Shown here: positions 12,900-24,468 of the stretch, one piece after another
How positions within the stretch are numbered: position 1 is the first letter of the stretch
How the letters are laid out: every line of letters starts with the position of its first letter
From: Sordaria brevicollis
Taxonomy: Eukaryota > Ascomycota > Sordariomycetes > Sordariales > Sordariaceae
Direction: 5' to 3'
Length of the DNA stretch: 64,000 nt
NCBI GenBank assembly: GCA_033439795.1
Contig: JAUTDP010000001.1
Location: 1,860,001-1,924,000 of the forward strand
Notes under the pieces: model-generated
The model's database searches: none
The model's input: only the letters and a program-made list of their open reading frames with translations
Told to the model about the DNA's origin: nothing
Program-made: the position numbers and the translations under genes

Positions 12900-13505
12900 G
12901 TATACGTACGACTCCTACTAAACGATTACCTAAATCTTAATATCGAATTAAACCCTAATTTAAATACTTTTAATAATTATATTAATACTATTAATAATAT
13001 TTATATTATTATATTTATTAAACGTAAAAATTAATTAAAGTAGTATAATTAAAAGGGTAATATCTCTTAGAATATATTTATTACCGTTAAATTCGATTAT
13101 TCTTTTACGTATATATTAACGGGTATAAAAAATTCGATAAACGATATTACGCTTTATAATTAAGCGTTCTCGCGTTCGTTTCGCGTACTTCGAAATTATT
13201 ATTATATAATAAATATTAAATTTAACGTATAGCGGGGGATCGTAAGTCCTTTTTCGAATATTAAATATTATTTTTAAAATTAAAGGAATATAGACGTATA
13301 ATTAAAAGACCTTAAAGAATTATATAATCTATAATATATTCGTATTCGAATTATCCTAGAATATATTTTTAATTATTTAAAAAGATGCTAGAAAATTATA
13401 AAAGTAGCGCCGTTCGAGAATAATCTTAAAAATTAGCGACGAATCGTATATGTAATAATTACGCTTTATAATTTTATATTAAAGTATACGAAAAAACCCC
13501 GTTAA
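12900..13505 (+). pseudogene. Relic of PIF/Harbinger DDE transposase (DDE_Tnp_4 type)
   Basis: Reading + in the frame of base 12993 gives a translation with many TAA/TAG codons where Gln or Trp would stand, yet blocks of the Harbinger DDE domain remain. These are NTINNIYI at 12984-13007 (the AIDGTHI block with its catalytic Asp changed to Asn); KGNIS*NIFITVKFDYSFTY near 13053-13115, matching the NRKG.xSQN core; a YYYIINIKF block where the second Asp is again Asn; and ILEYIFNYLKR with the third catalytic Glu still present. The tail YVIITLYNFI matches the usual end (..ALHNFI). Every change fits C-to-T or G-to-A. The N-terminal limit cannot be set. Confidence 0.8.
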
Positions 13506-13829
13506 TTAAACGAAAAGGAAAAGCGGTAAATAAAATAAGTAAAAATAAAGGTATAAAAGGTTGTAAAGGGTATTTATTTTAATTATATTCAATAGAGAAT
13601 TATAAATTTAATATAGCGTAATTAATAAAATTATTTAAAAAGAAAAAAAAAGAGGTAATCGAATAAATAAATTAAAGGGGTAAGGGAGAGGGTGGGGGAA
13701 GGTAGGCGTAATTTATTCGATTTTAGAAAGATTAAACGTAAAAATTTAGATTATATATAAAAAAATTAGAAAGATTAAATATAATTACCCTATTTTATTC
13801 TACTATATTTTATTCTACTTTTAATATTT

Positions 13830-14850
13830 TTAACGCTCTACGTATTTTTCCTTTATTTTTTTATTGAATTTTAATTATATATTAGTAAATAACGGGTATT
13901 TAATTAAATAATTAATATAATTTATTATTTCCTCCTCTTTTAATATTAACGAAAATTCGTATTTTAAATTCTTAACCGCTAGGGTAATATTATTAAATTT
14001 AATAACTTTAAGGGCTTATAAAAACGCCGCCGCTTTCTCTATCGAAGACCCTAACGATTAAATTATATTCTCCTTCTTTTTACTTCCCCTACTACTATTT
14101 CTAGAATTTACGTCAACGAAGGGAATTTCGCTTTCCGGCAACGGGGTAACCGTAGGATTAATATCCAAGTAATATTATTACGCTTTAATAAATTTCTTCG
14201 CAAGCGGGGTAATAAGGGCTATTAAGGCGACCTCTTTAACGTCGTCGTCGTCGTTGGTATTATCCTTAGAACCGGGGGCTTCGTCCTCCTTTTCCTTTAT
14301 ATTATTATTATTAAAATTAATATTATTATTAAATAATTTATTTATTTATAAATCTTCCGTTTCCGCAATATCGTTACCCAATATTTTAATATAAAAAAAA
14401 ATTTAGGAATATATTTTTACGTCGTTAAGCGGTTGTTTAACGAATTAATCGACTATATAATTCTTAATATTTTTTCTTATATAGAAGGCTTTTTAATTTT
14501 ATAGGGATATTTTAACTAATTTAGTATTAAGGTTAATATTAACGCTAAATATAGAGAGAATTTCTTTCTAATTACGAAACCGGTATTATTTAATATTATA
14601 TTTAATTTTAATATATTTAGTAGTCTAAATATGTTTTTCTTATATAAATTCGTATTTATTTTTAACCTCCTCTTATATTTCGGTAAAATCCTTTTAAAAA
14701 GTAGAATTAAATATTTTCTTATTTTTATATTCGAAGAATTATAATATTACGGTAAAAGTTATATTAGCGGTTTAATTTATCCTCTTCTTTTTTTTAGGAA
14801 GAATTAGGGGTTTAAATTAACGTTTCCTTTTTTAAGGGCGTAATAGGGGG
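13830..14850 (-). pseudogene. Relic of Myb/SANT-like protein of the Harbinger element
   Basis: On the minus strand one frame reads through as protein if scattered stops are taken as RIP-mutated Gln or Trp codons. It starts with a helical DNA-binding-like block (EEVKNKYEFI..., RKNIKNYIVD*FVKQPLNDV) that resembles Myb_DNA-bind_3 (Myb/SANT-like) proteins, then an acidic low-complexity linker (DNTNDDDDVKE near 14250). A C-terminal helical block follows (SLGSSIEKAAAFL, NYLIKYPLFTNI, KIKEKYVER) with a stop at about 13830-13832. PIF/Harbinger elements encode such a partner for nuclear import and TIR binding by the transposase. The start is not defined. Confidence 0.65.
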
Positions 14851-15480
14851 GGTATAATAACCGACGATTAATTATTTTATATAATAATATTAAGTAATTA
14901 AATATTATTTAGGGAAATCGTTATAATATAGTTATTAATCCTTTTTAGTTGGGTATTATCGATTTAATTATAATTTATTTAATATAAAAATTAATTATCG
15001 TCGAGAAATTAGTTCTCGAAAAGTTAGCTATTAAAAACCTAACTATTATTATTTTTAAAAGTAAGGAAGGGTAACGGTTCGTCGTTATTATTAAGCGGCT
15101 TAAGAATATTATTAAAAAGTCGCAATAAAAGGTTATTAAGACCACTATATTAATTACCGCTATATATATTCAAAATATTAAATAAAAAAATAATATTCCT
15201 ATTATTCGAAGGCGTCGGATACCGGCTATTAAGGTTTATTTTTCGGATTTAGACGTATTTTTATTAGTATTTTACGTATAAATCCGAATAGGAGACTCTA
15301 ATTACCTTACGCGGGGTTTAATCTAGTTTCTTACGTATTTTTTATAAGGCGGTGAGTATATCTTGGCCAATTATACTAAAAATAGGAAGGTTTGGTAATA
15401 TGTAGCGCTAATGCGGTACAGCTACATTAGACCCACCGTCTTACTCGAGCTGGGGGGGGGGGAGGTGGTCACTAAATATT

Positions 15481-15518
15481 TAAACTTTTTCTGTAAAAAG
15501 TTCGAGCCGATCTGGGCC
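15481..15518 (-). repeat. Right terminal inverted repeat with internal hairpin
   Basis: This is the inverse complement of the left repeat. It contains the perfect 8-bp stem AACTTTTT / AAAAAGTT around CTGT (15483-15502). The matching TTA duplication follows at 15519. Confidence 0.85.
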
Positions 15519-15521
15519 TTA

Positions 15522-16702
15522 GGCGTATTGTTCCCTCCTATCAAGATTTTGTTCAAATCCGGATGTCTAGAATAATAGCTTATAGTTCTAAGTATCGCGC
15601 TAACAATCAAACCAGCATTGGAGTGTAAAATGAAACAACCAAAAGGACGGCAAGAGCCTTTACCAGTTCCATTATTTCGTGGTTCTTGCGGAAGCCCACA
15701 TGAGCAGGTAGTCAGGTACCGGGTCAATATTCTGTGCGCTATACTTCCAGGACTACTTATATGGCATGGACTAACGGGTTCTTGGTGTAGCCACCCATTC
15801 TTATAACATCTATGCCCCCTTCCCCAACCATTTTTCCCCCCTGCGACAACTTGAGACTCCGTAGACCAGCACATTCGCTCAAAATCTGAAGCTTCCCATC
15901 AGCAATTAATACGCTAATTCTATTGGCTCTTGTGACTGTCATGTCATGGTATTCAAGGGCAGCACTAACCTGCCACCTTTTCTTCTCACCAGATAGATTC
16001 AGGTGTCTGTCCGCTCTTTTCATTTCGATAGACTTTGTACGAAGAAGCCACGACCAAAACAAAAGATACCTATTAGCCACCGATATTTCCTCTCTTATGA
16101 CGCGTGGCGTGCTGGATTGCATAAATTGGAGAAGGATGTGGGAACCAACTACAAGTGGACAGAAAAGGGGCGTGGAGAGTACTTCTCTTGTAAATGTATG
16201 GGAACATTAGGTATGGAATGTGTGACGAGTGTGAAATGCAAGGAATAAAAAAAAAAGACAAAGCGAAAAAGACACATAAGAACATTTAGATGTGAATCAT
16301 GAGTGCGGTCGGTGTATGTTAGTCTATTCTTGATGATGTTGTGGGTATGTATGTAGGTACCTTTGATCGTCAATCTAGTCATCAAATTATCTCAATGTAA
16401 GTAATTATTACTTGGGGGAAACATTCGTTGATGATTGCACTGACTCATTGTCGTCAATTTACTCCCCTTGGCTTCTCCGTCCACGTTCCTCCCGTGTGCC
16501 CATCAAATCGGACCGCGCTCCTTTACTGGACTAGGCTTCGTTCGACCTCCCTTAATTCAAAGCTTCCATCCGAATCCCTCTCGAACTTGACTTTTGTCTT
16601 GCCCGCCACTTTGTCCGCAGTGTTCGCTCGATCGGCTTCGCATAGTCTTGCCCTTGTCGATGCAGTGAGGCCGTGTATTAGTGTGGGCAGGGAATTTTCC
16701 TT
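15522..16702. other. Gene-free stretch beside the transposon
   Basis: No gene recognised. Short frames on both strands (for example 15757-16122 minus, 15923-16210 plus) overlap one another without splice logic or family similarity. Confidence 0.4.
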
Positions 16703-19053
16703 TCAAGCCCGAAGTCCCAACCTGTTGGTCTTCCGGATTATCCAGATGGCGAATAAACAATTTGCTAAGAGGGTTCCGGCTGGCAAAATAAGAAACAAAC
16801 TGCGAGTGTGGATGATGGGCCCTGAAAATATGTCGGTGCCGTTAGCGAACTGCTTGTGCTCCTGACGAGCTTCTCGAATCCACACGGATAGCCTTTTTGC
16901 TATGTTATTGAAGCAATCAGGGAGTGCGTCACCGCTCCATACTGGTAGTGCCCACAAAGAGGCGCATTCCGGTCTTAGGTCCATCGAGGCAAGATGCGAC
17001 CCAAACACGTAGAAACCGCCCTCGTGGTCCGACTGTCGGAACTTCTTCAACAACCAGGATGTTGTAGCAATGATGGTTCGAAAGCTAATGGTGAAGGTGA
17101 CATCCTTGTTGGAGTCGAGCGGTTTCCAACCAGCTGGCAACGGCAATTTGAGCTCCCGACGGTCTGGGCCCCAGTATGTCAGCCGGTCTTCATCACGCAG
17201 TGCGTCGGAGGTATTGTCATAGTTTGACAAGGTCCACGGGCTGTAAAGTTTGTGATTGTGTAAAAAGTTCCAGTGTGTCCATTGCTCGGAACCTTCAAGG
17301 TTTTCGAGCCCTGAACGAGGCTCCAGGATGATATCCAATGATCCCGGTAACCATTCATCCCGACTCCATGTGGCTGACTGTAAGACAGTTTCGTTCAGAA
17401 CGTTGTTTCGAACTTTAGAGTTAAACCGCTTGACGAAAAAGAAAAACCGCACTCTCGAGCCTCCGGTAAAGCCTCCTCAAATGGCGTCCCATGTTCCCTG
17501 GACTTTGTAGCCATTTTGAGGAGCTGAAATACTATGAATGCCGTGGAGGTATTTTGAAAATTTATTGTTCCTTTTCAATTTCCTTTTGTTTTCCCGCTAC
17601 TAAACTAGCCCTTGACGTACTCGTCATCTCGATCATAATAGTCTCGCCGATTTGTTAGATATAACAGCGATTCCATCTGAAGGCCATCGTCCACGTCCAG
17701 GCCCCAGGTGAAACAGTCATTCGGATTTGCGCACTGGGAAGAGAGGAAGTGGTTTACTGACTGCAGCCGGGAGGCAGAGGGCGTACGTACTTTGACAGCA
17801 TGCTTCGAAATATCGTGACAGACGCTGCATACGGCGAGGGAATCGAATGTGGCGAAAGTGCAGTTGCTTTTCATACAGCGTTCCAGCAAGGTAGGCGTAG
17901 GTGCGTATCCGTCCGATGGATATGCCCGATAATCTTCGTAGAACGCGGTGCTCAAACCATTTGGGGGCGCTAAGGTTTGCTAGGTGGAAAGTTTCAGGTC
18001 GTTCATCCCGGCAGACCTATTAGTAGGGTTTAAAGGGCTTTTTGAAACCAGATCATTACCAATTGTGAAGTCTCTTGTAAAGGGCAGTATGTGGTATAGC
18101 AAGTCGTCTGGGAAAAACGGGCCATAATCTTCAACTATTGGGAGAGTAATGGCCGCTTGTAAGAAAGGGTCATAAGCAAGCAGAGCTATAGTGGGGATGA
18201 TGCCCAGTGCAATCCAGCAACTGAGTTGCCTAATGATGAGCCATTGTTAACCCTGAATCCTGCTTTAACGGGCCCCGTGCAAGGAAGGCACGAAATAGAG
18301 AGACCTGTACGCAGGCAAACCGAGTTCATACCTGGAAGCAATATGTGCCAGGAGCTTGACACTCCCAAATGGACCTCGAGAAGCAGCATCAAACTTATCA
18401 AAAGTGGTGAGCCTGTGATGATATTGGCAAAAAGGAGTTCCACTTTGCTTGGCCCATCGCCGAGGTGAGGGCAAAAGCAATCGAAGCACGAGAGACTTGT
18501 GATAAAATTGAGACAATGGTGCTCAAAGCCAGAGGGAACGTCCAGAAGTCAGGGTCGGACCCTTGGTAAACCACCAGCATGGTGATGGTGGAGATGAGGG
18601 AGCCACAACTCAAGACCATCGCTGCTACGTCCCACTTCCAGCCAAAATCCCGTATAATGCGCGGGATAGTGCGCCAAAAGGTAATTTGTGACAACAGTTA
18701 GTCCATTGGTAAAGACCTGGAAAAAAGTGAGCACAAGGTTTGTTGAGGGGTGGTAAAATAGTTACACCTACGAGCCTCGAGTTTGCCCCGTCATCATTCG
18801 GGTCATTTCGATCGAAATTGGGGACCGACAGTACCTCAAACGGCTCAAGAAAACGCTCCTTCTGGCCTGAGGGCGAACAAGTAGAGGGACGGGTCGTTGT
18901 AGTTGTAGGTTCGGACACAGCAACTATGTCACATTGTGGCAACAGATTCAAAGTGTCCCATCGCTCACCCCCAGAAGTTCTTGAATGGTTCCAGGTCGCC
19001 ATCAATGTTGCCGTGCAGGATAACACTAAACTTCCCAGCGCTAGATGGAACAC
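16703..19053 (-). pseudogene. Decaying DUF3176-type membrane protein gene
   Basis: Pieces in order on the minus strand match fungal DUF3176 proteins: an N-terminal polar stretch (from 19053), a membrane block (FWRTIPRIIRDFGWKWDVAA, VSILSQVSRASIAFALTSAM), the family motif FDKFDAASRGPFGS, another helix (CWIALGIIPTIALLAYDPF), Cys-rich extracellular blocks (CTFATFDSLAVCSVC) and a 250-residue C-terminal part (17452-16703) ending in a membrane helix. Several breaks separate them. The first intron has no usable in-frame acceptor (CACAA where CACAG is expected, near 18684). An extra T in a TTTT run at 18400-18403 shifts the frame just before DKFDAASRGP. TAG stops stand at 17980-17982 and 17605-17607, and one T seems lost near 17440. 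Two introns are still clean. Function of the family is unknown. Homopolymer sequencing errors could explain the shifts but not the stops. Confidence 0.6.
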
Positions 19054-21598
19054 GTGGATCTGTTCGTGCAGTGTCAGTAAGATGACAGAGTCAATGGATC
19101 ACCAAGACCACTTGTTTGTCATACGTATTCTGACGGGAGCGAGCGCTAGCAGATGATATATTTCGAGATGAAGGAGAAACTGCGACGGGCGGCTGACTGG
19201 TTTAAGTGCAATCCATTACCAAGATAGAGCCTTAGTAACAAAGAGGCCCCAACACTCGTCTTTACCACACTCAAATACCTTGAAGTCGCCGCTGCAGTTA
19301 CCCGTGTTGAGCTGAGCACAACCTTGAAATTCGGGTTCGAGACGGAACAAGCAAAACTTCATGCGTCTGGCTAGAATCTGCCACCAGAATAGTTGAACCT
19401 ACCAGGTAGTTGTTCGGTTGTGACAAGTTAGTTAGACCTGCAATCTTGTTGTCTGGTTCCAAGATCCGAAGTCAGAAATGTTGTCTTCGGCCCAGCTTTT
19501 GGGGGCTTGCAGCGACTATCGGCCCTTCATACTGGACACTTCCACAACGCCACGAGGCGTGCGTGTCTATTGCTTCCTCCGTTTTGGACAAACGTCGAAT
19601 CAGGGCAAGTCCTGATCACATACCCGAAGGATCCAGATTTCCAGCTGAGGCATGCCTTTCCCGAACACAGACCCTGCGCGACTATCGCCGTGCTTTTGGT
19701 GCGGCAATGCACCGCGAGGCTGAAATTCCAAGCCTCGGGGCCTAGCCCATGACCTCGATACATTTATATCATCAGGGCTATGATTCTCCAGGACACATCA
19801 TCTCTGTTCAAGGATTGCAACAGAGTGGCTCACTATTGCCCTATGCTTGATTCGGATGGGGTAAGAGTTCACTTCCAGAACCAGCAGTGAGCTCGTATTG
19901 ACACCAAACTCTTGCCGCGCAAATAAACCACTGCATGTAAGAGCTCACCGTGCGTAAATGAGCAGGAATATGCGAGGAAGCGAATAGGAATGCGACGGAA
20001 TACAGCCCGCCTGTGGAGAGTCCACAAGAAATGATCGAGCGACATAAGTTGCGGCGAAGAGCTTGCCATACTTGGCTTGACTTGTGTCCTGAACTCATCA
20101 TGTCTGGCGACCGAGGCCTTGGGGTGTGTGTGTATGGCATGGACTGTCATTCTCAATTTGGCGTGGTGTGCTGGATTCGCAATTTCTCGCGTAGACCAAT
20201 ACTGAAAGTGTCCGGACCTCTTGATGTTAACGGGGATCAAGGTACTTGGCCCCTGTACAAGACATTCGTAGAATATACCATCGACTACGTAGTCATCACC
20301 GCTAACAAAGTCCATCCCAGATCTGTCTCCATCTTGGCCATCTCCATAGTGGTAGTCGAGAGGTAGCCGCCAACTAGCGATCCATACCCACTCTAGCACT
20401 GTCGCTTGGCCATGGAGACATATGTACCTGGTGGTTGTGAAGACGGATTTGACCATCCAGTCTGAAATAAGCAGAGTAAACCAGGGAAGAAGGTGAGGCG
20501 AGCCATGTCATAACCCGACTGGGATCCGATTCGTTAGGTCAAGGTAAGCAAGGCGTCGAGAGCTTGGACTTGGATTGTGCCTTGCCCCAGGATTTGGTTG
20601 ATGTGCTTGCTTCGTCCTTACGGGGCTGAAAAAGAAAAGAGAAGGAAAACAAGTATGGAAGAGCAGATCTTTAGCCTGTAACCTGGAAAAATGGAGGCAT
20701 GAGGGTAGGAACAGATGGTATTGCTGAGCTGTTTGGCTTCAGTCAACTTTGGATCCGGCTCGAGCTTCTTGGTTCTTCCGCCCCTACAACCGCTGTTGCA
20801 AATTGCTAACCGTTTGTGACTAGCACATTGTCACGACCTTGTGAGACGAGACGATGATCCGTAACATTGACAACCGGGACAAGGCGGTCTGGCGTTCTTA
20901 CGATGAATTGCTGGTGAGAACGGCGCTTCCCGCAAATAACCAGCGACTGTGTGACGAGAAAAGGTACGGTATGGTGGTGGGGACGACGGAGTGCTGTTGG
21001 TTGACATTATTGCACGCTCTTGTGCCTTTCAACCCGCCAAGCTTCTCTATCTTACGTCTGACGGCGCGCCCGGATGACAAGCCTACGCATCCGCGACTCC
21101 TCCGAACCAGACTGTCGGTACCGGACATGCCCGTTCCAATGTCCTCCGGCCACGGGTCGTATGGACAACTGGTTGTCAGGTGTATAGGGAGAAAAGACTG
21201 GGGGACGAATACATAACGAGGGCGTCTGGGAGATGTTATTGATGGAAATGAACTGATAAACAACCACTAGGCCAAGTCATGCACTTCGACGAGGTGCGGT
21301 GTGGAGAGCGCACTACGCTAGATCTCTGGAGATTTCGAAGTGAGATTTCGGGATCTAAGAAAACAGGGGCTCAAAGACCGGTGTCCATCAAGGTGCCTTG
21401 CTCAGGCACCATCTGCCGAACCTAGTTTCTGACACCTCCCAAAAAGGAACTAGTGACAGATTAGTCAAGGACCGGGGAAAGATGAGGAAAAGAGAATCGT
21501 TGAGATTCCAAACACAAAAACGAATGACTGCGAGGAGACAAAATCACCATCTCCATCACTTTGAATAGGGCATAGGAAAGCAAAAGCAAAAGTTAAAT
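19054..21598. other. Gene-free stretch upstream of the DUF3176 relic
   Basis: No supported gene. A 195-codon minus frame (20456-19869) and overlapping plus frames have no recognisable domains. Spliced readings of this stretch run into stops. It may contain older gene debris. A hairpin (GGTGCC...GGCACC) lies near 21391-21411. Confidence 0.35.
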
Positions 21599-21670
21599 CG
21601 ATCCACCCAGGGGTCGAACCTGGAACCTCCTGATTCGTAGTCAGACGCTCTGCCATTGAGCCAGCGGACC
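21599..21670 (-). tRNA. tRNA-Arg (anticodon ACG)
   Basis: The minus strand folds into a complete 72-nt cloverleaf without an intron. The acceptor stem GGTCCGC pairs with GTGGATC (two G-U pairs), the D arm carries GGCTCAATGGCAGAGC, and the anticodon loop CTACGAA sits on a CTGA/TCAG stem. The T arm is CCAGG-TTCGACC-CCTGG and the discriminator base is G. The anticodon ACG reads CGU and, after deamination to inosine, CGC and CGA. A and B box promoters are internal. A TTTT run just downstream (near 21588) fits RNA polymerase III termination. Confidence 0.93.
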
Positions 21671-24468
21671 TTGTGTTGTTGAAAAACGGGCTTGTCTGAA
21701 GCTCTTTTCAATGTTGTGGGACATCTTGGGGGTTGGTGTGGAGATATCACAAAATTTGTGGGCAATGCGGCCCGTCTGGAGCCAGGAACCCCACACCGCA
21801 ACACCCGGATCCGCTCCGCTGTCCGAACCACCGAAGATGCCGTGTCTTCGGGGCTAGGCCGTGTCAGGAGAAAATGTTCGACATGATCGAATATCAAAGC
21901 CCATTTGATATTCCTTCCCTCGTATTCTTGATGCCAAGGCCAACCGGACAGACGTATATCGTTTCCCAGTCAGGTAAGGTAACTGAGCCTCAACATCGAT
22001 CGGCGCGTTCTTGGGCTTCACATGGCTTCGAACCGTTGTTACCAATGCATGGAATGGCGACAAAGAAGCCAGAAAGACACGAACTCCGAGACATGTCTCA
22101 CCATCCCATGGAAAGACGACGGCCCGCTCCACAATGACCAGGATGTGGATTTCGGCTTGCGCTCTATGACCGATCACAGTCACGAATGGTTCGACTAAGA
22201 TACCAGAGGAGTGACTCTAGTAGAGCGAGGTTTGCCAAGAGCATGGCAACAAAACCCAAACGTAGCGTGAAAAACGGCCATGACGGTAATTTGATCGACA
22301 CGAGACCACAGGTTCGACTTCGAAATCCCCGAGGCGAGGGAGTCGGGGACCACAAGTACCTTTTATCGCCGACTTCATCGTCGCTAAAGCTCTCGTCCGT
22401 GAAATGAGGGCGCCAAGGAAGCGATTTTCCAATCATGGTGATGGAGCGCAGGAGGATAGACACGAAGAGCCATGGTCATGGAAGAGGCTAGACGACGTTT
22501 CGTGAAAACGTGATCTGCCTACCCATCAAAGCTTCGGAGGTCGACATCAGCACTTCCACTTCTGCATTCCGAGGTCGACCGGCTTCTAAGCGCTGGTCTT
22601 CGTATTTTCCTCGTCAAGAGCATCTAGCTGGGGTACCCAGCACGGGTTTGTCCGTCACAATGACCGCTGTTGTATGCCGCCAGCGGCAGTGGCACTGGTC
22701 GTCTCTAGTCAACCTCGTTCGTTCACTCCTTTGGGTATAGATAGCTGGCACAACAGGACCCATGATGCGTAGCTTGGTAATAACTGTACCCTCTTGGAAG
22801 TTTATGACTGGAATCTCGCTATCCTTCGGGATAAAACAATGGCCTCTGGTTCGAAAAAAGGTGGTTCTATAGGCGAAACGAACAGTGACAAGCGTCCTGC
22901 AAGCGGCATCCTGGAAACGAATTCGGTGGTTCTGACTTGAAGACACAATGCGCGCACCGTCTAGGTGCTAGAGAGACATGTTTGCCATCTCGGAGCAAAA
23001 TTTGGCCATGGTGCAGACCGGATTTGGAAGTATGTGGTATCGAAGCCATCGGACGAAAGGTTTGGGTTTCCAGATTGCTCTAGGTTCCAGAGCTTGATGC
23101 AGCACCTTCAGCTCCCAAGACCAATCTGCCTAGAAGTAATTAGCAAGAGGCCAGGAGTGTACAACAGATTCCTCACGTGGTACCTACAGTTGAAGCTGTT
23201 TCCCTTTCTCTGGCTCGAACAGCCTAGACTTCGGACAGACGCCGGGGGGCCGGTGACTGGAGCCCCTCACAAAGCACCCGTTCGAGCCAGTCATAAACGC
23301 CGGCCCCGCATCCCGGCCAGCAAGCGGGAGTGCCGTCCGCCGTCCGCCATCGGAGTGAAACCGGAGAACCCAGCGAAATTTGGATGGTCAATCGGCGACT
23401 TGGAGTTTGGGCAAGATGACGCCCCATAACCGGTCAACTGCTCAAAAACAAAGCTGATAGGTACTCATTCAGCCGGTTGATGAAGACAGCCGAGACGTTG
23501 TGTCAGGACGGGACGTGGTTGAAGCGTAGACGCGTGACGTACAATGGCAATCTATGCACGCCATATTGGGCGGTCTTGGGTTGATTGATTTGGGGAGGTC
23601 GGATGGAACGCCGGTCCAGACTGTCGGATGCCTTGACATCCCTCGGATTGCAATCCGGTTTGCTGGATTCCATCATCACCTCAGCGAGTGGTAGGTAGTG
23701 GTAGAGGGGCGAGGGAGACTGTAAACGGCCGTTCCATCATCTTGGCCGGGTTGCGTCGATGTGTGGTCAAAAAATTGCCGGCGCCGAACTGAAAGAAAGT
23801 AATTGTCATAAGATTGGTAGCAATCAGGTGCCGACAATATCTTTGGCGTTTGTTTGGGCGGACATTGGATTGAGTATCACGAAAGGTTGAATGAAGAGCA
23901 CAACTGGAGTGAAGTTCAGTTGTTTTCGTGGATGCACTCGATGATGTGACGCTGGAAACCTGAAGTGTCGTTGCAAAGAAAGGAAGCCCCGGGAGACTGT
24001 CCCTGCAGTGACGGGAGCGAGCGGGGCCATTGCCTGCAGTTGAACGCGGGGTACCTGTATTTTGGCGGCCAGTAGGGACGATTCCAGCTCCCGTCGTTGC
24101 CTGCCGAGCACTGAGCTTCGATCACGGCAGTCCAGACCCGAATCTTTTTTTTGACGTGCCTGCCGTCTTTGCGTCCTGCCACTACACAACATGGAGAATT
24201 GGAAGGAACGTTGAGCTCACCAAATGAGGCATGAAAATATTTCACGCAAGATCAAATCGAATGATGTACATTGCTCCTTCCTCGGTTTGAAATGGGGATG
24301 GTTTTCTTGAACAGAACAAGAAATTTTCCTGATACGCGCTGTCGTCCCGCTGGCTGAAAGAAACGACGGAAAGTTACGAAATACCTTCCACACTTCAGTT
24401 TTCTCAGTTGTCGATCTCACAGCGCAAGTCACAATCACTTCAACTGACATCAACTCTTCATTTCCAAC
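21671..24468. other. Gene-free stretch
   Basis: About 2.8 kb without a supportable gene. The minus frame at 22946-22614 has somewhat protein-like composition but no domain or splice context, so I leave it unassigned. The promoter of the gene at 24469 should lie at the right end. Confidence 0.35.

Larger units (their letters stand above)
12045..15518. mobile_element. PIF/Harbinger DNA transposon, full length, RIP-mutated
   Basis: The 3474-bp element is bounded by matching terminal inverted repeats. The left begins GGCCCAGATCGGCTCGAACT at 12045, and the complement of the right end (15518 backwards) is identical for 23 bases and similar for about 38. A 3-bp TTA duplication flanks it (12042-12044 and 15519-15521). 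A TWA target and TIRs starting with GG are typical of PIF/Harbinger. Inside are relics of the two proteins expected for this superfamily: a DDE transposase on + and a Myb/SANT-like protein on -, convergently arranged. The core (about 12300-15350) is extremely AT-rich with almost no CA or TG left but frequent CG, the signature of RIP. The ends are not so affected. It should be immobile on its own. Confidence 0.88.

Noticed and set aside
15422..15874. Minus-strand frame spanning the right transposon end
   Set aside because: It crosses the element boundary and TIR, so it cannot be a conserved gene; no domain seen.
19869..20456. Minus-strand 195-codon frame and neighbouring frames
   Set aside because: No domain, no splice-consistent extension, and alternative readings hit stops; not enough to call a gene.
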